NCBI GenBank assembly: GCA_039798265.1
Contig: JBDKGH010000029.1
Location: 3,525 to 67,524 of the forward strand
DNA length: 64,000 nucleotides
Origin: JBDKGH01 sp039798265
GTDB taxonomy: Bacteria > Bacteroidota > Bacteroidia > Flavobacteriales_D > Sanyastnellaceae
Reading direction: 5' to 3'
Below the pieces are notes generated by a model. That model was given only the letters and a program-made list of their open reading frames with translations. It had not been told where the DNA came from and did not search any database. Within the stretch, counting starts at the first letter, position 1. Every line of letters begins with the position of its first letter. Of this stretch, positions 56,216-64,000 are shown one piece after another. Position numbers and translations under genes: made by a program.

Positions 56216-58657
56216 TTAATCCAAAAAATCCAGGGTCATCTTCGAAATACGACTTTCTAAAGTTTCCGAGGTCATTTTTTCTCGCAAGCGATCTACCATA
56301 ATGGGAAAGGCAAAAGGAGTAGGCCTTTCAGGATATACCACGGTTATTTTTTGGTCCATCATGCGCTTTATGGCCTTTCGCAATCGGGGCATTTCCAGTT
56401 GATATTCTACCACTTCCGTGTAGGATTGGCGCAACAGCAGATTATGCGGATCGTAGTCCTCAAACACGTTGAACATTAGAGCCGCACTGCTTTGCAAGTG
56501 GCGATCTTTAATGGGTTGACCCGGATAGCCCTTGAACACTAAGCCCGAGATGGCCGCGATTTCTCTAAATCGACGTCGGGCTAATTCGGCGCTATTTACA
56601 CCACTCAACACATCGCGTTCGAGTAAATCGGCTCCTAACAAATCATTACCCAGCGCCTCTTCTACAGGAATGGGCTGATCCGAAAGCAATTCAAAACCAT
56701 AATCGTTGTAAGCCAGTGAAAAACTAATGGGCAGCATTTTCCCTATGCGGTAGGCAAAAAGAGAAGCCAATCCTTCATGAACAAAACGCCCCTCGAAGGG
56801 ATAAAACAAGGCATGATAACCTTCTTTGGTTTGAAAAACCTCAATTAAAAATTCATCCGCTGCGGGCACAACTGATCGACTGGCCTGCAGTTGTATTATG
56901 GGTTGTATGCGCTGCAGTTCAATGTCGGCAAACTCTTGCAGATGTCCGGCTTCGGTCATTTTCAATCGCAACATATCCGACATACGCGAAGAAAGCGGCA
57001 ATCGCCCACCTTGATAGGACGGGATTTTCCCTGTTTTTGCGGTGGACTTTTTAACGTAAGCGGTCAATTCTTTTACTCTCACCAATTCTACACTTTGGCC
57101 ACCAAACCAAAACACATCCCCTTCTTTCAAAGATGCGATAAATGATTCTTCCACATGGCCAATGAGTCCTCCTCTTCCCCATTTCACGCTCATCATCGAA
57201 TCGCTCACAATGGTGCCTATGCTCAGGCGATGCCTGCGAGCAATTCGATTGTTGCTCACCTTATACACCTGCTCTTTGAGCACTAATTTTTTGTAATCGT
57301 CATAGGCGGAAAGAGATTGTCCGCCCGTGCAGAGGAAACCTACTATCCAGTTCCATTCTTCGGTGGTCATACTTGAAAAACACACCGTATCCTTCACCTG
57401 CTCATACGCTTGATTTACGGAAAGTCCGTCGCCCAAAGAAAGGGTAACCAGGTATTGAGTGAGCACATCAAAACATAAGGTAAGCGGTGTTTTTTCTTCG
57501 AGGTAATCATCCTTTACAGCCTGTCTTAATGCGGCGGCTTCTATGAGTTCCAGTGAATGTGTAGGTAAAAAATAAATCGTGCTTAAGGCGTCAGGTCGGT
57601 GACCACTGCGCCCTGCTCGCTGTAAAAAACGCGCTACGCCTTTTGGTCCACCAATTTGGATAATGGTGTCCACTGGAGCGAAATCCACTCCCAAATCGAG
57701 ACTGGAAGTGCACACCACCGCTTTTAAGCGACCATCATAAAGAGCTTCCTCTACCCAACTGCGCATATCCTTGCTTAAACTGCCGTGGTGCATGGCCATT
57801 TTTCCAGCTAAATCAAGATCCTTTTCCAAAAGTGCTTTGTACCATATTTCGCACTGAGCGCGCGTATTGGTAAAAATCAAACACGAATTGGACGCATGAA
57901 TAACGGGCAGCACCTTATCGATCATTTTTACCCCGAGGTGGCCCGCCCAAGGCATGCGTTCAACCTCATCTGGTAAAATGGAAATGACTTCAATGTTTTT
58001 TCGGATATGGCTGCGAATGAGCACGCCTTCGTTCTTTTTCTTTTCACCCAAAAGCACGCCCATGGCTTCTTCTAAGTTGCCTATGGTTGCCGAAATACCC
58101 CACACTTTTAAACCTGGTGCAGCGCCCCTCAGATAGGACAAGGCCAATTCCATCATTACCCCTCTTTTATTTCCTACCAATTCATGCCACTCATCCACCA
58201 CAATCATTTTTAAATGGGATAAAGCCTCTGCGCTTCCCTTTCGGGCAATGAGTAAATGAAGACTTTCTGGTGTGGTAATGAGAATATGCGGTGGCGTTTT
58301 CTTCTGATTGGCCTTTTCTTGCTCCGCCGTGTCGCCCGTGCGAATACCCACGGTAATGCCCTCTAAGGCCACACGTTCGGCGGCCAATTTTATCTCTTTG
58401 GCCAAAGCGCGAATGGGCGTTATCCAGATCAACTGCGTCCCTTTCACCTTCGGTTCACTACCCAACTGCATCATCAGCGGGAGCAATAAAGAGTAGGTTT
58501 TACCGCTTCCCGTAGGTGCATTGACCAAACCACTTTGCCCCAGATCGAAGGCTGACCAAGCTTGGAGCTGAAAAGCCGCCGGTGTCCAACCCCGAGAGAG
58601 CATCCATTGGGTACTCAAATCGGTAGCTGAAACATTTTTTTTTGCGATCGGGGGCAT
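56216..58657 (-). CDS. Lhr-like ligase-associated DEXH-box helicase
   Basis: An 813-residue superfamily 2 helicase. It has Walker A APTGSGKT (47-54), motif Ib TTPESLHLL, motif II DEWHE (155-159), the SATIGNLEEA region, CTSSLDLGVDFAPV and the QRAGRSGHRP motif VI, then a C-terminal Lhr-type region of about 350 residues. This is the helicase of the ligase-associated DNA repair set (with exonuclease, ATP-dependent ligase and phosphoesterase), none of which is adjacent here. It probably acts on branched or damaged DNA. The start may be ATG at residue 19 (MLSRGWTPAAF), since the first 18 residues look unconserved. Confidence 0.88.
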   Translation of the reverse strand: MPPIAKKNVSATDLSTQWMLSRGWTPAAFQLQAWSAFDLGQSGLVNAPTGSGKTYSLLLPLMMQLGSEPKVKGTQLIWITPIRALAKEIKLAAERVALEGITVGIRTGDTAEQEKANQKKTPPHILITTPESLHLLIARKGSAEALSHLKMIVVDEWHELVGNKRGVMMELALSYLRGAAPGLKVWGISATIGNLEEAMGVLLGEKKKNEGVLIRSHIRKNIEVISILPDEVERMPWAGHLGVKMIDKVLPVIHASNSCLIFTNTRAQCEIWYKALLEKDLDLAGKMAMHHGSLSKDMRSWVEEALYDGRLKAVVCTSSLDLGVDFAPVDTIIQIGGPKGVARFLQRAGRSGHRPDALSTIYFLPTHSLELIEAAALRQAVKDDYLEEKTPLTLCFDVLTQYLVTLSLGDGLSVNQAYEQVKDTVCFSSMTTEEWNWIVGFLCTGGQSLSAYDDYKKLVLKEQVYKVSNNRIARRHRLSIGTIVSDSMMSVKWGRGGLIGHVEESFIASLKEGDVFWFGGQSVELVRVKELTAYVKKSTAKTGKIPSYQGGRLPLSSRMSDMLRLKMTEAGHLQEFADIELQRIQPIIQLQASRSVVPAADEFLIEVFQTKEGYHALFYPFEGRFVHEGLASLFAYRIGKMLPISFSLAYNDYGFELLSDQPIPVEEALGNDLLGADLLERDVLSGVNSAELARRRFREIAAISGLVFKGYPGQPIKDRHLQSSAALMFNVFEDYDPHNLLLRQSYTEVVEYQLEMPRLRKAIKRMMDQKITVVYPERPTPFAFPIMVDRLREKMTSETLESRISKMTLDFLD

Positions 58658-58662
58658 TCAGA

Positions 58663-58693
58663 TTTGGGATTATTAGCCGCAGGTATTACTTTG
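58663..58693 (+). promoter_or_regulatory. promoter of the TPR-like gene (TTTG-N19-TTACTTTG)
   Basis: TTTG (58663-58666) and TTACTTTG (58686-58693) are 19 bases apart; the -7 box has one mismatch. The transcript would start near 58697, 39 bases before the ATG. Confidence 0.5.
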
Positions 58694-58735
58694 GGCATCG
58701 TTTTTGGGAAACCGACGCCGTAAAACACATTTCAA

Positions 58736-59458
58736 ATGAAAAAAATTCTGTTTCTATTACTCTTCGCAGTGGGTTATGTTCTTCCTTCTGTAGCTCAGCA
58801 AGATTATAAAGATTTGCTCAACTATTTTGTTGACGAGAAATATGAAAAGGTTCTTTCCAAGGCCGAAATATACATGGCTGGAGAAAAAACAAAAAAGGAT
58901 CCTCTTCCTTATTTGTTCACGAGCATGGCTTACTTCGAAATGTCGAAGCAAGACAAATACAAAGCAAATTATCCTGATGCCTTTAAAAACGCACAGAAGT
59001 TTATTGCCAAGTACGCTTCAAAAGACAAAGAATTGACGTACGCTGCAGAGTACGAAGATTTCTTCACCGAATTGCGCACAGCCATTATCAACGAAGGTGA
59101 ATTAATGATGGATCAATTGAAATACACCAAAGCAAAATCGAGCTATGGTTATTTGGTAGATATGGATCCTAATGATGCTGGTGCTCACATTATGCTAGGC
59201 ATGGCTTTCAAATACATGAAATCTAAAAAAGAAGCAGATGCCTCTTTTGCTGCTGCGAAAAAACTCTTGACCGAAAAAACATGTTCGATTGAGAAAAAAG
59301 AACAGAAAGACTTTTTGAAAGCTGCTCTCATCAATGTAGCTACCGCTGCTTCTGAGGGCGGATCTCGTTCTGAAGCAAAAGCCTGGATGGACCTTGGTCT
59401 TGAACTTTTCAAAGACGACAAGGAATTTATGGTGAACTACGAAACAATGGCTAACTAA
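58736..59458 (+). CDS. secreted TPR-like protein of unknown function
   Basis: A 240-residue protein with a signal peptide (1-20, SVAQQD) and helical repeat character: residues 95-230 show repeated YAAEYEDFFTEL, KYTKAKSSYGYLVDMDPNDAGAHIMLGMAFKYM and EAKAWMDLGLELFKDD units like tetratricopeptide repeats. It is rich in Lys and Ala. It is probably periplasmic and involved in protein-protein contact. No specific family is recognised. It is a single gene with its own promoter, convergent with the acyltransferase gene. Confidence 0.75.
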   Translation: MKKILFLLLFAVGYVLPSVAQQDYKDLLNYFVDEKYEKVLSKAEIYMAGEKTKKDPLPYLFTSMAYFEMSKQDKYKANYPDAFKNAQKFIAKYASKDKELTYAAEYEDFFTELRTAIINEGELMMDQLKYTKAKSSYGYLVDMDPNDAGAHIMLGMAFKYMKSKKEADASFAAAKKLLTEKTCSIEKKEQKDFLKAALINVATAASEGGSRSEAKAWMDLGLELFKDDKEFMVNYETMAN

Positions 59459-59470
59459 GAATAGCAGCCG

Positions 59471-60421
59471 TTATTTATATCTTCTTTTGAAGAAAAAAGA
59501 CCACACTCCCTTTCCGCCACTGATGGTGTAAAAAGGAACAAGGTCGCCACCAAATCCTCTAAAAAATTTCTCGATCGTGGGAATCATACTCCCTTCGAAA
59601 TCGAATAAGCGAAAGCCTTGAGCTTTCGCTTTTTTTATGCCTTCCCATACACCCAGCGGGCCATAATGATTGGCCACTTCTTCTTTCGACTTTGCGCCAA
59701 AGAGATAATACATCTTCTCTCCATCGGGCAATAGATAATTGGTGTAACTGGTTTTGTTCTCTTTCCGAATGGAAACTTGAATGGCCTTTTTACTCAAGTT
59801 TGTATTGTGGAGGAGCTGCTTTAATAACGATTGGTGGGCTATATTTTTTTCTCCTAAAAAAGAAAGGATCAACTGATCCAAAGCCGCTTCGTTATAATCA
59901 AAAGACAAGGACATCTCATCGCGCTCGGCCTTGTTGATCATGTTGCGCAACTTGCTATCCATTTGCGTGAGCAATTCATCTTCTGTCTTCTTCAACTCCA
60001 GTTGATAGGTGTATCGGACAGTTACCGTTTGTTTATTCCAGGTAAACGGCTGCGTATCGCGCCATTCGGTTGGCAGATCCAGCTTGAAGTAAGCATAGGG
60101 CGCTGATTTCAACCAAATCGAAATCGCTGTGAGGATTTTCTTTTGATAATCGAGTTGCTTCGCGCCGTCCTTCTGTTTTTGTTCAGAAAACAATCCGATG
60201 TGCGGAGTATAGGGCGGAGTAATCAACGTTTTTACCCCCAACTTACCACCCACATAAGCAGCAAAACCGGCTTCCCATTTTTGCTCATTTTCCACCACAA
60301 ACAAACGGATGTTTTCTCCCAAAGAAGACAACCATGCGTGTGATGTAAAGACACCACCGCATTGTTCGCTCCATTGAAAAAAACGATCCCATTCGTGCGT
60401 ATGTAGAGCTCTTACTTTCAT
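59471..60421 (-). CDS. FemAB/GNAT-like acyltransferase of a polysaccharide cluster
   Basis: A 316-residue protein of the FemAB-like GNAT group: an N-terminal half with HIGLFSEQKQKDGAK, a middle with DSKLRNMINKAERDEMSL, and a C-terminal GNAT half with KMYYLFGAKSKEEVANHYGPLGVWEGIKKAKAQGFRLFDFEGSM. These proteins transfer amino acids or acyl groups to glycans or peptides. The start is ATG 60421, overlapping the GT4 stop by 4 bases, so it is translated from the cluster transcript. The group added is unknown. Confidence 0.8.
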   Translation of the reverse strand: MKVRALHTHEWDRFFQWSEQCGGVFTSHAWLSSLGENIRLFVVENEQKWEAGFAAYVGGKLGVKTLITPPYTPHIGLFSEQKQKDGAKQLDYQKKILTAISIWLKSAPYAYFKLDLPTEWRDTQPFTWNKQTVTVRYTYQLELKKTEDELLTQMDSKLRNMINKAERDEMSLSFDYNEAALDQLILSFLGEKNIAHQSLLKQLLHNTNLSKKAIQVSIRKENKTSYTNYLLPDGEKMYYLFGAKSKEEVANHYGPLGVWEGIKKAKAQGFRLFDFEGSMIPTIEKFFRGFGGDLVPFYTISGGKGVWSFFFKRRYK

Positions 60422-61545
60422 TTCAAAACAGATTGATAGGCGGCATAAAGTGCTTCTACCTCTTTGTCCCAATGTAGCTCTGAAGCTGCTTTATCAAGGC
60501 CGCGATGGTAGGCGGTAAAATCAGCGGAAAGCATCATATCTACCGCTGCATTTACGCCATCAGCGGTGTAGGGATCAATTACTTCACCTATGCCGTACGA
60601 TTCAATTAACGCGCGGCAATCAGGAAGATTGTTACTGAGTATCGGAATACCTGCTTGAATGTATTCAAACAGTTTGTTCGGTAAACAATAGTAATAACTC
60701 AAGCAATGGTTTTGCGGAGTATTCAGGCCCACATCTGCACTGGATGAGTAAGTGATAATTTCTTCGTAGGGTACCGCAGGATGGTAGTAAATGATTTTAC
60801 TTTTTTGCGCTGCATCCATCACCAATTGCGCCTTTGTGCCGTAGCCCATCACAACTAACACGGCATTATCCGATGTTCTTTTTTCAAATGCTTCTACCAA
60901 TACTTCTATCCCTCGACCGCTATTGATGACACCTTGGTAAAGAAATATTTTTTGATCGACACGTAAACCTAGCTTCTGACGAAACACGTCGTGTTTTTCT
61001 TTCGGACGAGCGTGTGGGGTATTGCGAACAAGAAAAACATTCGAAATAGCGTACAAGCGTTCGTATTCCTTTTTAATACTCGGTCCTACGGTAATTACAA
61101 TCTCTGTCCATCGAATGAATAATCGTTCACCCAAGGCCACAAACTTGCTTACCCATTTACTCTGTCCCAGACGTTCACGCTCATATTCGTGTGCATCATA
61201 GACCAACTTCAATTTTGGGCGAGTCATTTTTGCCAATGCACCTACTAAAAAAGCTTCAAAATCGTTGCAATGCCATACATCTACTTTGCGATAGGTGAAG
61301 ATCACTTTTAAAAAAAACTCCAGGTACTTGATGGCGCCAAACAATTTATTGTTGTTCGGTAAGGAAGAAGATTTCAGTACTATGCGATGCACCGGCAAGC
61401 CTTGAAAAACCTCGCGTTCGGACACCTCTCCTTTTTTCAAAGCCACCACAGATACCTCATGCCCTTTGTCTTGCAGACTTTTGGCAATGCGGTAAACGCG
61501 GTTGTCGTTTTTGAAATTATTTAATACTAAAGAGATGACCTTCAT
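60418..61545 (-). CDS. GT4-family glycosyltransferase
   Basis: A 375-residue GT-B fold enzyme. The N-terminal half has NDNRVYRIAKSL and the C-terminal donor half has FLYQGVINSGRGIEVLVEAFEK (about 201-222) and PNKLFEYIQAGIPILSNNLPDCR, the EX7E-like motif region of GT4 enzymes. It builds a surface polysaccharide on the cytoplasmic side. It overlaps the flippase stop region by 4 bases and precedes the acyltransferase. Confidence 0.9.
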   Translation of the reverse strand: MKVISLVLNNFKNDNRVYRIAKSLQDKGHEVSVVALKKGEVSEREVFQGLPVHRIVLKSSSLPNNNKLFGAIKYLEFFLKVIFTYRKVDVWHCNDFEAFLVGALAKMTRPKLKLVYDAHEYERERLGQSKWVSKFVALGERLFIRWTEIVITVGPSIKKEYERLYAISNVFLVRNTPHARPKEKHDVFRQKLGLRVDQKIFLYQGVINSGRGIEVLVEAFEKRTSDNAVLVVMGYGTKAQLVMDAAQKSKIIYYHPAVPYEEIITYSSSADVGLNTPQNHCLSYYYCLPNKLFEYIQAGIPILSNNLPDCRALIESYGIGEVIDPYTADGVNAAVDMMLSADFTAYHRGLDKAASELHWDKEVEALYAAYQSVLK

Positions 61546-62840
61546 GCGGCATTCTGATTACGCTCTGTGTACTTGCGCAAATAAAACAAGACTACAGCAA
61601 TATTCAAGGAAAAATAAATCACTTTTGAAATCACCAACCAGCGTAAAGCCTCCATTTCATTGCATCCGGCGGAAAATGCGCCGATAATGGCTCCATATAC
61701 AAATACAAAATGAACGGCATCGAGCACCAAGCTCGCTCGTTGCATTTTGATCCGATAAGTGATGAAAGATAAACTCGAGGTAACAAAATTCAACGCATAC
61801 CACCAGCTCAGAAGTTTCAAATACTTCAATGTATCATTCCATTCCTGCCCAAATAGAAAACCCATGGTATTGTTGGGAAGCAAGTAAACGATAATGACCA
61901 AGGCAATTGAAAAGCCGACGAAGCGACCGATGTTTCTGTGATAAAACGATTCTAATTTCTTTGGATCAGTGATGTCAGAAATGCGCTGATAAAAAACCTG
62001 GCTATAGGAATTGCTAAAGATGTTCAAAGGGTTCAAAAAAATGCGTCGGCAGAGTGCCATATATCCAATAGCCGCAAGACCATAATAGTGCGAAAACACT
62101 CCTATGTGCGCCCACTGCGCCAATCGATTGAGGATAGATCCCCAAATGGTATAGAGGGGATATTCTTTGTGCTCCTTTGCTACTTCCAAGAGACTAATCC
62201 CTTGGTCCTTTTTAAACCCTTTGGGTTCATCTTTTAAAAACTGCTTGACGACATAACCAGCAGCAAGAATGTTTCCCGCAAGGGTACTCCATAAAAGTCC
62301 GGCGCCGCCAGAGCTCAATAAACCCGTTCCAATTTTTGCTGGCTCGCTTGCTACAGAAAACCAGATCTTGGATGTAGCTGCTACTTTGTAATTTTTTTGG
62401 CGCGTAAACCAGTAGTTGATGATGTTAAAAACAGCGAAGGCAAAAAGGGCAATGGGCAAAGTCCACAGCCATTTACCGAGCACATCGTTGTTGTAATAAT
62501 CCGCAACATAATCGGACAAAAAGAAAGACGCGATAAGTAGCGCAATACACACCCACAAAGAGATTCGCGTGGCGAGAATGAGCACATGTCGCGCTCCTTC
62601 GCGCTCTCGCGGTTGCATAATTGCAAACTCATACTTACCTGTTACCACCACAATGGCCACCGTCATGAGCATGGTGTATTGCTCCAAGGTAGTAAAATCA
62701 TCAGGTGTAAAAAGGCGCGTAATAATGGGCGCCATAGCCAATGACACCAATTGACCGACCAAAGTGCCGGTCATTAGTGTCAGGACGTTCTTCGCAAACT
62801 CCGACTTAAAAAGTGATCGGATGCGTTCGTTCATATTCAA
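61542..62840 (-). CDS. Wzx-type polysaccharide flippase
   Basis: A 432-residue membrane protein with about twelve to thirteen helices of the MATE/PST type, with LMTGTLVGQLVSLAMAPIITRLF at the start (about 17-39) and YYGLAAIGYMALCRRIFLNPLNIF in the middle. Such proteins turn lipid-linked repeat units to the periplasmic side. It is 2 bases from the sugar dehydrogenase gene and overlaps the GT4 gene, which places it inside the polysaccharide cluster. No Wzy polymerase is seen in this window. Confidence 0.88.
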   Translation of the reverse strand: MNMNERIRSLFKSEFAKNVLTLMTGTLVGQLVSLAMAPIITRLFTPDDFTTLEQYTMLMTVAIVVVTGKYEFAIMQPREREGARHVLILATRISLWVCIALLIASFFLSDYVADYYNNDVLGKWLWTLPIALFAFAVFNIINYWFTRQKNYKVAATSKIWFSVASEPAKIGTGLLSSGGAGLLWSTLAGNILAAGYVVKQFLKDEPKGFKKDQGISLLEVAKEHKEYPLYTIWGSILNRLAQWAHIGVFSHYYGLAAIGYMALCRRIFLNPLNIFSNSYSQVFYQRISDITDPKKLESFYHRNIGRFVGFSIALVIIVYLLPNNTMGFLFGQEWNDTLKYLKLLSWWYALNFVTSSLSFITYRIKMQRASLVLDAVHFVFVYGAIIGAFSAGCNEMEALRWLVISKVIYFSLNIAVVLFYLRKYTERNQNAA

Positions 62841-62842
62841 GC

Positions 62843-63871
62843 CTAGTTCAGGCTTTTTACGATTGGTGTACTTGATTGGTATATACGCTCGATAATATCA
62901 ACCACTTTTAATCCTTCGAGAGCGTTAGTGGTAATTTGCGAGTGACCTTGTAAGGTTTCTACAACGTTTTGAATGATGTACACGTGATTTGCCGCGGAAC
63001 CTTTGTAATGTCCGTAGTCGTTGGCAGGATTACCTTCTGGCAATACGGGCATCGTGTAATCTTGTATATCGCAATAAACCACTTCATTCATATACTGACC
63101 ACCAATTTTCACCGTGCCTTTTTCCGCTACAATGGTCATACTGCTTTCAAAATTGACATTATGCACCGCAGTAGAGAAATTGAGTGAGCCCATACCACCG
63201 TTTACAAAATCAAATGACACAATACCCGAATCTTCAAACTCGGTGTTATCTGCGTGATTGAAATCGCGGAAGCGTGATTGGATGTTGGTAATATCACCAA
63301 ACAACCAGTACATGATATCGAGGAAGTGAGAGAATTGAGTGAACAAGGTACCGCCATCTAGATCGCGAGTGCCTTTCCAGTAATTCTTCTTATAGTAACG
63401 GTGATCGCGATTCCAGAAGCAATCGATATTCACCATGTAAATCTTACCGAGTTGTCCACCTTCAATCAATCCTTTGATCCATTCGCTTGGCGGACTGTAG
63501 CGGTTTTGCATCACGCAAAACACTTGACGATGCACGTTAAGTGATTGGTAGATGATTTTTTCGCAATCTGCTTTAGTTAAAGCCATTGGTTTTTCTACCA
63601 CTACGTGCTTGCGGGCATTCAGAGCTGCCAAAGAGTGCTCAGCATGCAAACCATTGGGAGAACAAACACAAACCACATCAATTTCGGGCATGGCCTCAAA
63701 CATCTCTTCTGGAGAATGAAAGAAAGGCACTTCGTAAGTAACCGCACATTCTTCTTTTGATCGAACATCGCACATAGCTACCAATTCTGCTGCAGCATTG
63801 CGAACTACCATTTCAGCATGACGCTTTCCGATGTGACCGGCGCCAATCACGGCAAACTTAATTTTTCCCAT
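62843..63871 (-). CDS. Gfo/Idh/MocA-family sugar dehydrogenase
   Basis: A 342-residue NAD-dependent oxidoreductase. The Rossmann loop GAGHIGKRHAEM is at 9-20, the catalytic EKPMAL motif at about 93-98, and the C-terminal domain has LFTQFSHFLDIMYWLFGDI with the conserved His-Asp region. It resembles WlbA/WbpB-type enzymes that oxidise UDP-N-acetylglucosamine-uronate at C3 during dideoxysugar synthesis. The assignment rests on family pattern and its place before a flippase and glycosyltransferase. Confidence 0.85.
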   Translation of the reverse strand: MGKIKFAVIGAGHIGKRHAEMVVRNAAAELVAMCDVRSKEECAVTYEVPFFHSPEEMFEAMPEIDVVCVCSPNGLHAEHSLAALNARKHVVVEKPMALTKADCEKIIYQSLNVHRQVFCVMQNRYSPPSEWIKGLIEGGQLGKIYMVNIDCFWNRDHRYYKKNYWKGTRDLDGGTLFTQFSHFLDIMYWLFGDITNIQSRFRDFNHADNTEFEDSGIVSFDFVNGGMGSLNFSTAVHNVNFESSMTIVAEKGTVKIGGQYMNEVVYCDIQDYTMPVLPEGNPANDYGHYKGSAANHVYIIQNVVETLQGHSQITTNALEGLKVVDIIERIYQSSTPIVKSLN

Positions 63872-63916
63872 ATAGTTATAGTGGTTTGAGCCACGAAATT
63901 AGTCATTCGTAGCCAA

Positions 63917-64000
63917 TCAATCGCGAGCCGAGCGATTAAAGATGATATATCCGAAGTTGAAGAGCACACTCCAAGGTCGCTCTTTTTGGTCGTAATAATT
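63917..64000 (-). CDS. C-terminal end of an unidentified protein (partial)
   Basis: A 27-codon open frame, running in from the window edge, ends with TGA at 63917-63919 (protein end: ...NFGYIIFNRSARD). The strand, the 45-base gap to the sugar dehydrogenase start and the frame all fit a further gene of the polysaccharide cluster. The product cannot be named from this piece. Confidence 0.5.
   Translation of the reverse strand, partial: NYYDQKERPWSVLFNFGYIIFNRSARD

Noticed and set aside
1..64000. Insertion sequences, prophage, CRISPR arrays or integrative elements
   Set aside because: No transposase, integrase, phage structural gene, direct-repeat/spacer array or attachment repeats were found; genes are chromosomal and housekeeping-like throughout.

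Overview
This 64 kb stretch looks like chromosome from a member of the Bacteroidota, most like Flavobacteriia or a close relative. The evidence is three secreted proteins with C-terminal type IX secretion (T9SS) sorting domains, a PorD/DUF4835 gene, a Bacteroidota-type RNA polymerase omega subunit, a flavobacterial-type arginine decarboxylase, a serine palmitoyltransferase-like enzyme and a TonB-dependent receptor. Several genes have promoters of the TTTG-N19-21-TAnnTTTG type, and strong Shine-Dalgarno sequences are rare. No tRNA, rRNA, CRISPR array, insertion sequence or prophage was recognised, and no gap between genes exceeds 300 bases.

Layout. 1-2133: a thioredoxin and three single-domain rhodaneses under a cysteine-containing Crp/Fnr-like regulator, with a candidate operator between regulator and operon. 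2238-3797: paaBCD of phenylacetyl-CoA epoxidase, without paaA or paaE. 3883-5654: three related small cysteine-rich lipoproteins and a MauE/thioredoxin-like membrane protein, separated by strong hairpins. 5651-16724: arginine decarboxylase (with a possible leader peptide), CorA, Mpl, an AI-2E-type permease, SixA, a DtxR/ZIP metal pair, CTP synthase and an unusual glycosyltransferase fusion. 16725-22263: RecR, a sodium symporter, an MscS channel, a deoxyhypusine-synthase-like enzyme, an acidic small protein and an EI24/CysZ-like protein.

22253-25137 holds the most unusual pair: a secreted lysyl-endopeptidase-like protein that appears to have lost all three catalytic residues, divergent from a secreted multidomain protein with three Kazal domains alternating with two six-cysteine, Kunitz-like modules. 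Both end in T9SS sorting domains. 25164-32276: an RND/MMPL exporter, MscL and a four-gene porin-Rieske-imelysin-dihaem cytochrome operon. 32417-48524: DnaK, LpxD, a caspase-like secreted protein, AroA, UbiE/MenG, a heptose kinase-like protein, an aminotransferase, a lipid kinase, a PaaI-like thioesterase, an ABC exporter, TruA and a serine palmitoyltransferase-like enzyme.

48684-53778 is a housekeeping block (bamD, rpoZ, coaBC, porD, recN). It is followed by a TonB-dependent receptor, an Lhr-like helicase, a TPR-like secreted protein and, at 59471-64000, the end of a polysaccharide cluster (FemAB-like acyltransferase, GT4, flippase, sugar dehydrogenase). Both window edges cut through genes.
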